Of a stretch of DNA of 44,028 nt, positions 17,342-24,788 are shown piece after piece. The stretch comes from Dysgonomonas sp. 521. Lineage in GTDB: Bacteria; Bacteroidota; Bacteroidia; Bacteroidales; Dysgonomonadaceae. Under the pieces are notes generated by a model that made no database searches, had not been told where the DNA came from, and saw only the letters and a list, made by a program, of their open reading frames with translations. The stretch spans positions 1 through 44,028 of the forward strand of contig NZ_QVMO01000029.1 in NCBI RefSeq assembly GCF_010501055.1, read 5' to 3'. Position numbers and translations under genes: made by a program. Position 1 is the stretch's first letter. Each line of letters begins with the position of its first letter.

Positions 17342-17395
17342 AACCTCGTATCGGCATACGTTTGTAACCTGTGCCATACGAGGTTTTCTTTTTTG
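17342..17395 (+). terminator. Intrinsic terminator after leuB
   Basis: The stem AACCTCGTAT (17342-17351) / ATACGAGGTT (17376-17385) can extend inward through GGCA/TGCC. A T-rich tail follows (17384-17394). A second GC-rich hairpin, GGGGCAGG (17395-17402) / CCTGCCCC (17408-17415), comes directly after. Confidence 0.85.
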
Positions 17396-17549
17396 GGGCA
17401 GGTTAATCCTGCCCCTGTTCGATTAATGGAATTATTATAAAATTGTCTTATATAAAGGGTTCTTTGAAATGATATTCAGCGCAGCCAAGTCGCTTATAAT
17501 ATTTGTTGTCATATTTTTAATGTAGGGGCGTATTGCATTATTACAATGA

Positions 17550-17589
17550 AAAAGTAACACTAAAAAAGACCCGGAAAGGTGTTACTTTT
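17550..17589 (-). terminator. Intrinsic terminator of the two-TM protein gene
   Basis: An 11-bp perfect stem, AAAAGTAACAC (17550-17560) / GTGTTACTTTT (17579-17589). Read leftward, the right-hand arm ends in a run of T. It lies 33 bp past the stop codon of the 17622-17966 gene and could work in both directions. Confidence 0.7.
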
Positions 17590-17621
17590 GTCACTTTTTA
17601 ACAAAATGCCTATGGCGGAAT

Positions 17622-17966
17622 TTAATCTAAAGCTTCATCTATAATACTCCCGTATACTTTCATATAATGATTCTGTATCATTATTCTGAAATCCTGTTTG
17701 ATAAGCAGGTCTTTAAAATTTTCCTCTAAAGCTTTACAACTGTCTAATAATGCTTTCCGGCGTGTCTCGCTTTCTTTATTATCGAGCCACGCCCAGAAAA
17801 GCAGATTGATTATGAACACAATGATTAGGAAACTCATTATGAGCATAATAGTGTAATGTAAAGATATGTTTGGTTGGAAAATCGTATATATCAGTAATGC
17901 TACTATCATTAATCCATTGATCAATAACGGTGTAGTTAAGCGCTTCGGTTTTAAGGTTGCTTTCAT
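17622..17966 (-). CDS. Small two-TM membrane protein downstream of a structured leader
   Basis: This 114-aa protein has no family I recognise. It starts with a basic stretch (MKATLKPKRL). Two hydrophobic segments follow, at about residues 12-30 and 36-60, and the last ~50 residues are charged and helical (DNKESETRRKALLDSCKALEENFKDLL). The topology is two TM helices with a cytoplasmic tail. ATG 17966 is chosen because the frame further upstream runs through the structured RNA and its U-run. The first ~34 codons are nearly identical in the truncated copy at 18323-18475. The gene lies 7 nt after the U-run that ends the structured leader, so its expression probably depends on read-through or is controlled by that RNA. 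Confidence 0.7.
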   Translation of the reverse strand: MKATLKPKRLTTPLLINGLMIVALLIYTIFQPNISLHYTIMLIMSFLIIVFIINLLFWAWLDNKESETRRKALLDSCKALEENFKDLLIKQDFRIMIQNHYMKVYGSIIDEALD

Positions 17967-17973
17967 GTGAGGT

Positions 17974-18178
17974 AAAAAAAGAGCGTGGAACTCATCAAAA
18001 TCGCTGTTGAGGCACTGGTATACCAAGGAAACGATAATGACAAGCCCACGCCTTAAGGCATGAGCGTTTCAATTATCATTCTCCTTTCCTTTAAAAAATT
18101 ACCAGTCTTTCAACAGGAAGAATGAATTAAACGCTAATGTTATATTTTAAACTAGGCTACATTTAGCCCTGTATTTCT
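17974..18178 (-). ncRNA. Pseudoknotted leader RNA / ncRNA, copy 1
   Basis: Read leftward from the promoter at 18184-18214. A long hairpin is built from CTGTTGA/TCAACAG (18004-18010 with 18110-18116), ACTGGTA/TACCAGT (18014-18020 with 18100-18106), AAGGAAA/TTTCCTT (18025-18031 with 18085-18091) and AATGA/TCATT (18036-18040 with 18076-18080). Its apical loop carries CCACGC (18046-18051, plus-strand sense), which pairs with GCGTGG (17983-17988), just before a run of seven U (17980-17974). The result is an H-type pseudoknot ending in a terminator-like U-run. The same fold with altered sequence occurs in copy 2. No known riboswitch or RNA family was recognised. Confidence 0.72.
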
Positions 18179-18183
18179 GATAA

Positions 18184-18214
18184 CAAAAGTAGGTAGTTTT
18201 TGTTTATCAGCCAA
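18184..18214 (-). promoter_or_regulatory. Promoter of structured RNA copy 1
   Basis: On the minus strand this is TTGG (18214-18211), a 19-nt spacer, then TACTTTTG (18191-18184), a good Bacteroidetes promoter. The whole 33-bp block 18183-18215 is identical to 18686-18718. Confidence 0.8.
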
Positions 18215-18322
18215 TCAAAATGTTAAAAATATGGATGTGATACAGGATTCTTTGTTGAGAAACTTCGTTTTTCACATAGTAATAGAGCAAACATGTCAAA
18301 AAACAGGGCTGAAAGCCTTAAC

Positions 18323-18475
18323 TTAACAACATTGGGGCATATACCCGAAAAAAATCAGACAAACGAAGGGCGATATGTTTGGTTGGAAAATCGTATATAT
18401 CAGTAATGCTACTATCATTAATCCATTGATCAATAACGGTGTAGTTAAGTGCTTCGGTTTTAAGGTTGCTTTCAT
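18323..18475 (-). pseudogene. Truncated copy of the two-TM protein gene
   Basis: The 130-bp block 18372-18501 is identical to 17863-17992 except at one position (T18450 for C17941). It covers the leader end and the first ~34 codons. Past that point the sequence is unrelated and the frame ends after 50 aa with a chance tail. Only the first TM segment is kept. It could be a decayed duplicate, or a short hydrophobic peptide that is still made; decay seems more likely. Confidence 0.7.
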
Positions 18476-18482
18476 GTGAGGT

Positions 18483-18681
18483 AAAAAAAGAGCGTGGAAC
18501 TTAGACATCACTGCCTCTAGAGGTACTGGTATACCCAAACGAACAGCAACGCCAAGCCCACGCCGATATAGCATGAACTTTATCGTATATCTGTTTCGTT
18601 CTTAAAAATTACCAGTTTTCTAGAGAACAGAATAAACTTTAAAGTAACATTTCAATTTATATGCAACGCTTTGCATCTGTA
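18483..18681 (-). ncRNA. Pseudoknotted leader RNA / ncRNA, copy 2
   Basis: Same layout as copy 1. The helices are CTCTAGA/TCTAGAG (18515-18521 with 18619-18625), ACTGGTA/TACCAGT (18525-18531 with 18610-18616) and AACGA+ACAG / CTGT+TCGTT (18538-18546 with 18591-18600, one bulge). The apical-loop CCACGC (18558-18563) pairs with GCGTGG (18492-18497) before seven U (18489-18483). Two base pairs of the first helix are swapped compensatorily relative to copy 1, and the third helix is changed throughout yet still pairs. Conserved unpaired parts include TCATGC and GGCGTGGGCTTG (RNA sense). Confidence 0.72.
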
Positions 18682-18686
18682 TAATA

Positions 18687-18717
18687 CAAAAGTAGGTAGT
18701 TTTTGTTTATCAGCCAA
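18687..18717 (-). promoter_or_regulatory. Promoter of structured RNA copy 2
   Basis: Minus-strand TTGG (18717-18714), 19 nt, TACTTTTG (18694-18687). The block is identical in sequence and spacing to the promoter of copy 1. Confidence 0.8.
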
Positions 18718-18892
18718 TGATATTGTCACTTTTTAATAAAAGTCCTAAGTACATGACAAAAAATAGAATATTATGGTTCAACCCCTCGCCCTGTGGGCAC
18801 TCCCGACCCCACCCCGGCCCTCCCCAAAAGGAGAGGAGAAGCGAAGACAGATGCCTTTTGATCCGTCAGGCATTCTTCCCTTTTGATAAAGG

Positions 18893-19155
18893 GAACGTTT
18901 TAAGTAGCGAGAGCAGAGCTAAAATTTATTTTATGTTATGCCTCACAGTACATGACAAAAATTATTCAAACACGATTTGGAGACGATGTAGGGGCAGTGG
19001 CTTGTCCCTGCCCGCTTGTCATCATTTACGGGCACCCACAAGGGGATGCCCCTACAGCAGGATATAAAATTTTGTCATGTACTTATGTTATGCCTAGTCA
19101 CGACAAACAACGTTCACAGGAGCGAAGCGTATGTAAAACGGCTAATGTAATTGAA
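18893..19155. repeat. Element E inserted in element G, itself interrupted
   Basis: Outer parts match 242-353. GAA occurs at both junctions (GGGAA|...|GAAGTACCC), whereas the empty site at 42691-42701 has it once, consistent with a 3-bp target duplication. Confidence 0.7.
18947..19083. repeat. Element F inserted in element E
   Basis: 137 bp with 14-bp perfect inverted ends AGTACATGACAAAA. These are the same ends as element G but with different internal sequence. It is flanked by 12-bp direct repeats TATGTTATGCCT (18932-18943 and 19084-19095), a motif whose core (ATGTTATGCC) is present once in the uninterrupted E at 242-353. An internal hairpin pairs TAGGGGCA-type and TGCCCCTA-type arms (about 18989 and 19047). 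Confidence 0.75.
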
Positions 19156-19295
19156 GTACCCGAAGGGGGAAGGGTTAGAATAATAATATATATTTTTTGT
19201 CATGTACTATGTGAAATGCCTATTGATTATCAACAAAGTAATATCTTTAAAGAACTAAGAGTCCAGTGTTACTTTTTATTCAGAGTTTTATCTGT

Positions 19296-19303
19296 TATAT
19301 TTG
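19296..19303 (+). promoter_or_regulatory. Candidate -7 element for the 19338 gene
   Basis: TATATTTG fits TAnnTTTG and lies 34 bp upstream of the start codon. The upstream element is only a T-run, so the call is moderate. Confidence 0.45.
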
Positions 19304-19337
19304 GATTCCGATTTTGCATAAACATTAGAGAATCATT

Positions 19338-20633
19338 ATGGATTTAAACACATTACCGCCAAAAGGAGAGAAAAGAGTACAGGCTATCACAGCACTGGGA
19401 ACTGATATAAAGAATGCAGAAACACTGTTTACCTTGTCGAACACAGAAAAAGGGAATTGTAAACAGGCAGCAATGATGGCTTTAGCCCGGTTTGATTATA
19501 CTCCGGCAATCCCCCTATGGAAAAAGCTCTTAAAGAGTAAGACTAAAGGAGAAAAAATACTGATGGAGTCAACTGCCGATTCGGTTTCGGATGTTATCGC
19601 TAATGAGATATACAGTTTCCTGTCTGCACTTTTCGAAAAACCGGATGATTATACCCTAACTTCTGCCGAATTAGAGAATCTCAAAACATACATATCCCTG
19701 ATGCTTGGAAAAGCAAGCGGAAAAATGCAGGAAGTGTATACACTTACAGCCCAAAATAGCGATAAGTTCTCAACGTTTACCATTAATGAAAACACGGAAG
19801 CGTTGATTATCAATGACTATTTACGCTTTTTCAGCATTTCGCGGGAAGATAAGAAGAAAATATTCCCTGCCATATTATCCATGTCGATATTGTACAATCC
19901 GGACGACAGGCTGATAAAGCTGGCCGATGAATTATATGCCACATATCAGGCAAACTGGCTATCCCCCGTTTTTATGAAAGCATTGTTGGTATTACCTGCT
20001 AAAAATGTATTCGATGAGTTTCACAAGCACCTGAGCAACAACGAAAGCGCCACATATATATATGATACGCTTGGGGCACTCTATTTCAATGAAAAAGAGC
20101 AACGCCATCAGGCCTTATTATTCTGGGGACAATACAAATACGGGGAAGTGGATACACGAATTTCCCGCAACAAACCACTTTTTGGGAATCTCTACGAAGA
20201 ATGGTTTTCGCTCCTCACTTCCACCCCTCAGCAAGAGAAGCCATCTGTCACATTACAGGCATATAACCGTGGTGGTGTATTGTATGACGCTTTTGATGAA
20301 ATGCTGGTGGAGATAATTCCATATCCTGTTCAAAATGAACAACTCAGGCAACAACTATGCGATTATTTCATAAAACGGGAGAAAAAGCATAACGGGCAAA
20401 GCGAACTTTATATCCACGCCTTCTATATCCTTGGTTATGAAATTGAAGAGGAGGTTATATTGAAGTTTTTGGAGTGTAAGGAAAACGCGGCATCGGTATA
20501 TAATCTGCAAAATATTCTGCAGCGTACACATTGGTCGAAACAGAAACGGTTGGATTTTTTCGATACTGTCGCTCCTAAGAAATTCGGTGCAAGAGAAGCT
20601 GTTAAGTCTTGCCGTGATAATCTGGCAAAATAA
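19338..20633 (+). CDS. HEAT-like helical protein of unknown function
   Basis: A 431-aa soluble protein without signal peptide or membrane segment. Residues ~1-90 look like short HEAT/Armadillo-type helix pairs (alternating charged and hydrophobic helices such as NCKQAAMMALARFDYTPAIPLWKKLLKS). The remainder is also predicted by eye to be mainly alpha-helical. No catalytic motif was recognised, and I cannot name the family. A scaffold or adaptor role would be a guess. It has its own likely promoter and ends 6 bp from the convergent stop of the DUF4294-type gene. Confidence 0.75.
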   Translation: MDLNTLPPKGEKRVQAITALGTDIKNAETLFTLSNTEKGNCKQAAMMALARFDYTPAIPLWKKLLKSKTKGEKILMESTADSVSDVIANEIYSFLSALFEKPDDYTLTSAELENLKTYISLMLGKASGKMQEVYTLTAQNSDKFSTFTINENTEALIINDYLRFFSISREDKKKIFPAILSMSILYNPDDRLIKLADELYATYQANWLSPVFMKALLVLPAKNVFDEFHKHLSNNESATYIYDTLGALYFNEKEQRHQALLFWGQYKYGEVDTRISRNKPLFGNLYEEWFSLLTSTPQQEKPSVTLQAYNRGGVLYDAFDEMLVEIIPYPVQNEQLRQQLCDYFIKREKKHNGQSELYIHAFYILGYEIEEEVILKFLECKENAASVYNLQNILQRTHWSKQKRLDFFDTVAPKKFGAREAVKSCRDNLAK

Positions 20634-20639
20634 GATTAC

Positions 20640-21260
20640 TTATCTTCCGTGGTAATTGACAGAGTAATAATAGTCGAGGGTTCCCTGCTCCAGTTGCACA
20701 ACGATGGCTTCTATCGCCGCATCTTTGCCTTCGGGGTCATACTCGGTCTTGAGGCTATTACCAAACAGTCCGGCAAAGGCGTTGTAAACGCCGGCCTTGA
20801 AACTGCCGACAAGTGCCTTCACTATATTGTAAGAAGAGGTATTGGATTGGCGGTCAATCAGTTTTATCAGTATTTTCCCCTGATTCTTTGTCATCTTTTT
20901 CATCTTCGGCTTGTACTCTTCCATCATGAACTTCTGCACGTCATCCATATATTTTTCCTTCGCCTTCTCGGTAGGCAGGGTCTGCATATATTCGTAAGTT
21001 TCCACGATGGCTGCTGTAATCATTTTCGAATAAGGATAGGCGATCCTTACGTCACGTACCAGTTTGGAATACTCCTGCCTTTGTTTTTCATTCTTGAATT
21101 TCAGCTGAGCAAAGACATATACCGGTTTCAGATTCATTACGGCAATAGTATCCCCATGATAGATAACTGCCATATCTATATATGTTTCCTGTTTTTCCTG
21201 CGCGCCTAAGGCAGCGGAAAACAGCATGAATAAACAAAAGGCAAATACAATTCTTCTCAT
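20640..21260 (-). CDS. DUF4294-type secreted protein
   Basis: A 206-aa protein with a signal peptide (residues ~1-20, ending LGAQ). The body matches my recollection of the Bacteroidetes DUF4294 family: YHGDTIAVMNLKPVYVFAQLKFKNEKQRQEYSKLVRDVRIAYPYSKM, then a helical region with KNQGKILIKLIDRQ and SYNIVKALVGSFKAGVYNAFAGLFG. The family has no established function. A consensus-type promoter lies at 21286-21318, so it is transcribed separately from the upstream GT2 operon. Confidence 0.82.
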   Translation of the reverse strand: MRRIVFAFCLFMLFSAALGAQEKQETYIDMAVIYHGDTIAVMNLKPVYVFAQLKFKNEKQRQEYSKLVRDVRIAYPYSKMITAAIVETYEYMQTLPTEKAKEKYMDDVQKFMMEEYKPKMKKMTKNQGKILIKLIDRQSNTSSYNIVKALVGSFKAGVYNAFAGLFGNSLKTEYDPEGKDAAIEAIVVQLEQGTLDYYYSVNYHGR

Positions 21261-21285
21261 CGGGTTCTGTTGCGCAAATATGCTT

Positions 21286-21318
21286 CAAATATACAAGAAA
21301 AAAGGAAGCTTACGCAAA
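21286..21318 (-). promoter_or_regulatory. Promoter of the DUF4294-type gene
   Basis: Minus-strand TTTG (21318-21315), 21-nt spacer, TATATTTG (21293-21286). It lies 26 bp upstream of the start codon. Confidence 0.7.
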
Positions 21319-21344
21319 AAATAGTTTTAAAAGAATCAAACCGG

Positions 21345-22373
21345 CTAATTGAAATACTGCAACTTAGAAAAGAGCCGGATACCCTTAAGGTAATAGGCTG
21401 CCAGAATGCTTTTAGGATAGATGGTTGGCGGATAGGCCTGAACAGTCTTTTGCAGGTTCTCCTGCCTCACAGCCCTATACACCCTGCGGTTATCATAGAA
21501 ATCTTTGTGGGCGTGGATTACCTCCTTTGCATTCGCATATTTCCCTGTGATGGCAAACTGAAAGGCGGCGATATAATCAAGTATGAGCCGGATAGTCATT
21601 ACCCGTTTAAGGTGTTGCTGAGGCAGGTTTTTATATAGCATAATCAGGTTGTTCCTGAAGTTGAGGAATGTCTTCCGGGGATTCTCCTTTTTCAGTGTGG
21701 CAGCCCCCACATGGTACACCACCGAAGATGGCAGGCAAACAATACGTTTTCCCCTGCTGTTTAGCCGCCAGCACAAATCTATTTCTTCCATGTGTGCAAA
21801 GAAGGACGAATCGAATCCTCCGGCCTCAAAGAACTCTTTGGAACGGATAATAAGGCATGCGCCTGTAGCCCACAGTATATCGATGGGCGCGTCATATTGA
21901 TGCTTGTCAGTCTCTACTTTCTGGAAGATACGCCCACGGCAAAACGGGTAGCCGTATTTGTCGATAAAGCCGCCGGATGCTCCTGCATACTCAAAACTGT
22001 CCTTATTGCGCTGAGCCAGTATTTTGGGCTGTACTGCTACTACATCCATATTCCTGTTCAGAAAGTCGACCGCCGGAGAAAGCCAGTTTTCTGTTACCTC
22101 AACATCAGAGTTGAGTATGACAAAGTATTCGGACTGTACACTTTTCAAGGCTCTGTTGTAGCCGTCAGCAAAGCCATAATTTTCGGGCAAGGTAATCAAC
22201 GTTATTTGCGGATACACCTCTTTCAGGAAGCTTATAGAATTATCGGTTGAACCGTTATCCGCTACTACAATCTCTACTTCGGGGTGTGTAGTGTATTGTA
22301 CGACAGAAGGTAAAAATTCTTCTAAGAGTTTCTTTCCGTTCCAGTTAAGGATAACGATAGCTGTTTTTTTCAT
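21345..22373 (-). CDS. GT2 glycosyltransferase (rhamnosyltransferase-like)
   Basis: A 342-aa GT-A enzyme. It opens with TAIVILNWNGKKLLEEFLPSV and has VVADNGSTDNS, then NSDVEV in the place of the DxD nucleotide-sugar site. EEIDLCWRLNSRG, the ED-type catalytic region of rhamnosyltransferase-like GT2 enzymes, follows. A C-terminal amphipathic region follows (~240-340). Substrate is unknown. It overlaps the LpxL-like gene by 4 bp (ATGA), indicating translational coupling. A role in glycosylating lipid A core or another envelope glycan is inferred from this neighbour. Confidence 0.87.
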   Translation of the reverse strand: MKKTAIVILNWNGKKLLEEFLPSVVQYTTHPEVEIVVADNGSTDNSISFLKEVYPQITLITLPENYGFADGYNRALKSVQSEYFVILNSDVEVTENWLSPAVDFLNRNMDVVAVQPKILAQRNKDSFEYAGASGGFIDKYGYPFCRGRIFQKVETDKHQYDAPIDILWATGACLIIRSKEFFEAGGFDSSFFAHMEEIDLCWRLNSRGKRIVCLPSSVVYHVGAATLKKENPRKTFLNFRNNLIMLYKNLPQQHLKRVMTIRLILDYIAAFQFAITGKYANAKEVIHAHKDFYDNRRVYRAVRQENLQKTVQAYPPTIYPKSILAAYYLKGIRLFSKLQYFN

Positions 22374-23284
22374 TTATGTTGGGCTAATTCCACTTTCTCA
22401 CGAGTCCATTTCCATCTTTTGTGAGTCCATAACCAATATGCGGGGTTGCGCAATATGGTCTTCTCCATTGCCCGTATATACGTTTCCGTTATACGGTTTT
22501 CAGGTTCTTCCTGTGGCTTATCGGTTATCAACCTTACGGTTGCCTTATAATGTCCTCTACTCTGCTTCTGCATATCAAGGTAAATCACAGCGAACCCAGT
22601 TTGTTTGGCTATCCGTTCAACTCCGGTAAAAACAGGCGAATCCTGATTCAGGAAAGTAGACCAATAGTGGATATTATTCAGAGAAGGCGTCTGATCGGCC
22701 ATAAAGCCGATTAATGTCTGCTTCTTCTCCTTCCGGAGCCTCACGATAGCGCGTAACGTATCATTTTTTGCAATACCTAACGAACCAAAACGGCTGCGTA
22801 TTTTCAGGAACAGGTCATCCACGGCTTTATTACGCAGGGGTTTGTAGATCTGTCCCAATATTTTATTCTCATCTCCTTCTTTTCTGAAATCCATTGTGAT
22901 TGACGGAATCCATTCCCAATTACAATAGTGGCCAAGGAACATCAGTACAGAGTTGCCCTCCTTCATCAAATCCCTGATCTGCTCGACATTCTCAAAGACC
23001 ATTCGCCGCTTCATTTCCTCATCCGAAATGTGCAAAAGCTTTAATGTCTCCACAAAGTAGTCACAGAAATGATGGTAGAATGCTCTCTCAACGGTAAGCA
23101 GCTCTTCTTTCGTTTTGTCGGGGAAACTGTTTTTCAGGTTGGCTCGCACAACCTTCAGCCTGTAGCCGATAACCTTATATACCAAGAAGTAGAGCACATC
23201 CGAAAATATATACAAGACACCGAATGGCAGCAAGGCATGCAGATACATCCATGTGTAAAGTATATAATACAATATTTTGTTCAT
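22370..23284 (-). CDS. Lipid A biosynthesis acyltransferase (LpxL/HtrB-like)
   Basis: A 304-aa membrane-associated late acyltransferase. It has an N-terminal hydrophobic anchor (residues ~5-35). The catalytic H-x4-E motif is GHYCNWEW (around residue 118), followed by a GFMADQTPS motif and the C-terminal WLWTHKRWK, all characteristic of the family that adds secondary acyl chains to lipid A. Bacteroidetes usually have one such gene. It starts 3 bp after the mtaB stop and overlaps the downstream GT2 gene, so the three form an operon. Confidence 0.92.
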   Translation of the reverse strand: MNKILYYILYTWMYLHALLPFGVLYIFSDVLYFLVYKVIGYRLKVVRANLKNSFPDKTKEELLTVERAFYHHFCDYFVETLKLLHISDEEMKRRMVFENVEQIRDLMKEGNSVLMFLGHYCNWEWIPSITMDFRKEGDENKILGQIYKPLRNKAVDDLFLKIRSRFGSLGIAKNDTLRAIVRLRKEKKQTLIGFMADQTPSLNNIHYWSTFLNQDSPVFTGVERIAKQTGFAVIYLDMQKQSRGHYKATVRLITDKPQEEPENRITETYIRAMEKTILRNPAYWLWTHKRWKWTREKVELAQHK

Positions 23285-23287
23285 TTT

Positions 23288-24598
23288 TCAGATTTCGGTA
23301 AGAGCGGTTTTTACTATATTAAAATCGCCTAAAGTTATCATTTTTATTTCATTTGCCTTACTGATATGGTATGGAGTTTCCACTTTTACATAATTTTCAG
23401 TGAAGCCGTACATTACATTGTCATGCTGGGTATGCTCAAACAAGACTTTGTGCCGTGTACCTTGCTGCGACTTATAAAATGCCTGCAGTTTGTTGTCCGA
23501 CAAGTCGAGCAAAGTCTTGCAACGGGCGTGCTTTGTCTTCGGGTCTACCTCATGATCTATCTTTAGCGCCTGAGTATTGGGACGTTCGGAATATGTAAAG
23601 ACATGCAACTGCGAAAAGTCCAGGCTTTCAAGAAACAGCCTTGCTTCTTCGAAATATTCGTCAGTCTCTCCCCTTGTGCCCACGATTACATCCACACCAA
23701 TAAAGGCGTCGGGCATAACAGACCGTATCTTTTCTACCTTATGCCTGAATAAGGCTGTATCGTAACGTCGGCGCATCAATTTGAGCACGGCATCCGAACC
23801 GGATTGCAACGGGATATGGAAATGAGGCGCAAACCTTTTCGAATGGGCTACAAACTCTATAATCTCATCAGTGAGCAGGTTCGGTTCTATCGATGATATG
23901 CGGTAGCGTTCGATTCCCTCTACTTCGTCCAGTGCTTTGATAAGGTCATAGAACGTTTCGCCGGTAGTTCTTCCAAAGTCGCCGATGTTTACTCCGGTAA
24001 GGACAATTTCCTTTCCTCCCTTTGCCGCCACTTCACGAGCCTGTTCTACCATACTTTCTATCGTACCGTTGCGGCTGCGCCCTCTAGCAAAAGGGATTGT
24101 GCAGAACGAACAGAAATAATCACAACCGTCCTGTACTTTGAGGAAATAACGGGTACGGTCATCCTGAGAGCAGGAAGGAACAAAGGTCTTTATTTTATTC
24201 GTTTTAGAGGTATGTACTACTCCCTTATCTTTTTTCTTCAGTTCGTCGAGATACGCGATAACGTCTAGCTTCTGCTCTGCACCCAAAACGATGTCTACAC
24301 CTTTGATTCCGGCTATGTCTTCGGGTTTTAGCTGCGCGTAACATCCGGTCACGATAACATAGGCTCCGGGATTTTCTTTTATCAGCTTACGCACAGCCTG
24401 CCTGCACTTCTTATCGGCAAATTCGGTTACCGAGCAGGTGTTTATCACGCATATATCCGCAGTTTCCCCGGCTCTTGCCCTGCGTACGCCGACCTGAGAT
24501 AGTTGACGGCCAATGGCTGATGTTTCGGCAAAATTGAGCTTGCACCCTAAGGTTAGGTATGCAGCTTTTTTATTTTCAAATATCGAATTATCTATCAT
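23288..24598 (-). CDS. mtaB: tRNA (N6-threonylcarbamoyladenosine37-C2) methylthiotransferase
   Basis: MtaB is a radical-SAM enzyme that adds a methylthio group to t6A37 of ANN-decoding tRNAs. The 436-aa protein has the N-terminal UPF0004 domain with its three cluster cysteines (TLGCKLN, NTCSV, GCYAQ). The radical-SAM CxxxCxxC motif CDYFCSFC and a C-terminal TRAM-like region follow. The domain order and the KVQDGCDYFCSFCTIPFARGR block favour MtaB over MiaB or RimO. It heads the mtaB - lpxL-like - GT2 operon; I see no perfect promoter in the A+T-rich 190 bp upstream. Confidence 0.93.
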   Translation of the reverse strand: MIDNSIFENKKAAYLTLGCKLNFAETSAIGRQLSQVGVRRARAGETADICVINTCSVTEFADKKCRQAVRKLIKENPGAYVIVTGCYAQLKPEDIAGIKGVDIVLGAEQKLDVIAYLDELKKKDKGVVHTSKTNKIKTFVPSCSQDDRTRYFLKVQDGCDYFCSFCTIPFARGRSRNGTIESMVEQAREVAAKGGKEIVLTGVNIGDFGRTTGETFYDLIKALDEVEGIERYRISSIEPNLLTDEIIEFVAHSKRFAPHFHIPLQSGSDAVLKLMRRRYDTALFRHKVEKIRSVMPDAFIGVDVIVGTRGETDEYFEEARLFLESLDFSQLHVFTYSERPNTQALKIDHEVDPKTKHARCKTLLDLSDNKLQAFYKSQQGTRHKVLFEHTQHDNVMYGFTENYVKVETPYHISKANEIKMITLGDFNIVKTALTEI

Positions 24599-24728
24599 TA
24601 TATAATTGTAGAATCTAACTTAATAATATTTAGACACATAACTTATTCTATACAAAAGCAAATGTCTTATAATTGTATAAAAAGAGTACAAAATTACACA
24701 ATTACTGCAAATTTTACCTATAAAATAG

Positions 24729-24759
24729 TTGTAGATTATAATGATACTATATATTTTTG
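24729..24759 (+). promoter_or_regulatory. Promoter of the acyl-CoA ligase gene
   Basis: TTG (24729-24731), a 20-nt spacer, then TATTTTTG (24752-24759), 29 bp before the start codon. Confidence 0.6.
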
Positions 24760-24788
24760 CACAAATTCACCAAAAATGAGCAAGAATC

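Larger units (their letters stand above)
17588..18741. repeat. 19-nt direct repeats bounding the duplicated RNA island
   Basis: TTGTCACTTTTTAACAAAA (17588-17606) and the same sequence with one change (18723-18741) flank both copies of the structured-RNA unit. They may mark the ends of an inserted or duplicated segment of ~1.15 kb, or simply be chance or part of the ancestral unit. Confidence 0.5.
18748..19208. repeat. MITE-like element G, interrupted copy
   Basis: Terminal inverted repeats start AGTACATGACAAAAAATA at the left, with the complement at the right end (to 19208). Its left part (18748-18895) and right part (19153-19208) together match the uninterrupted copy at 42642-42864, which is in the opposite orientation. 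The ~260 bp between are element E (18893-19155), and E in turn is split by element F (18947-19083). No real gene is present. Confidence 0.8.

Noticed and set aside
17967..18026. Upstream extension of the two-TM protein frame (20 more codons)
   Set aside because: The extension lies in the structured RNA, including its U-run. The duplicated copy has a different sequence there, while identity begins around the ATG at 17966.
17974..18718. Retron or tmRNA/6S interpretation of the structured RNAs
   Set aside because: No reverse transcriptase is nearby, no tRNA-like ends or tag frame are visible, and the long rod of 6S RNA is not seen.
18717..19347. Open frames of 116 and 131 codons
   Set aside because: They run through the nested repeat elements G, E and F, show no protein-like composition, and match the reverse-oriented repeat at 42642-42864.
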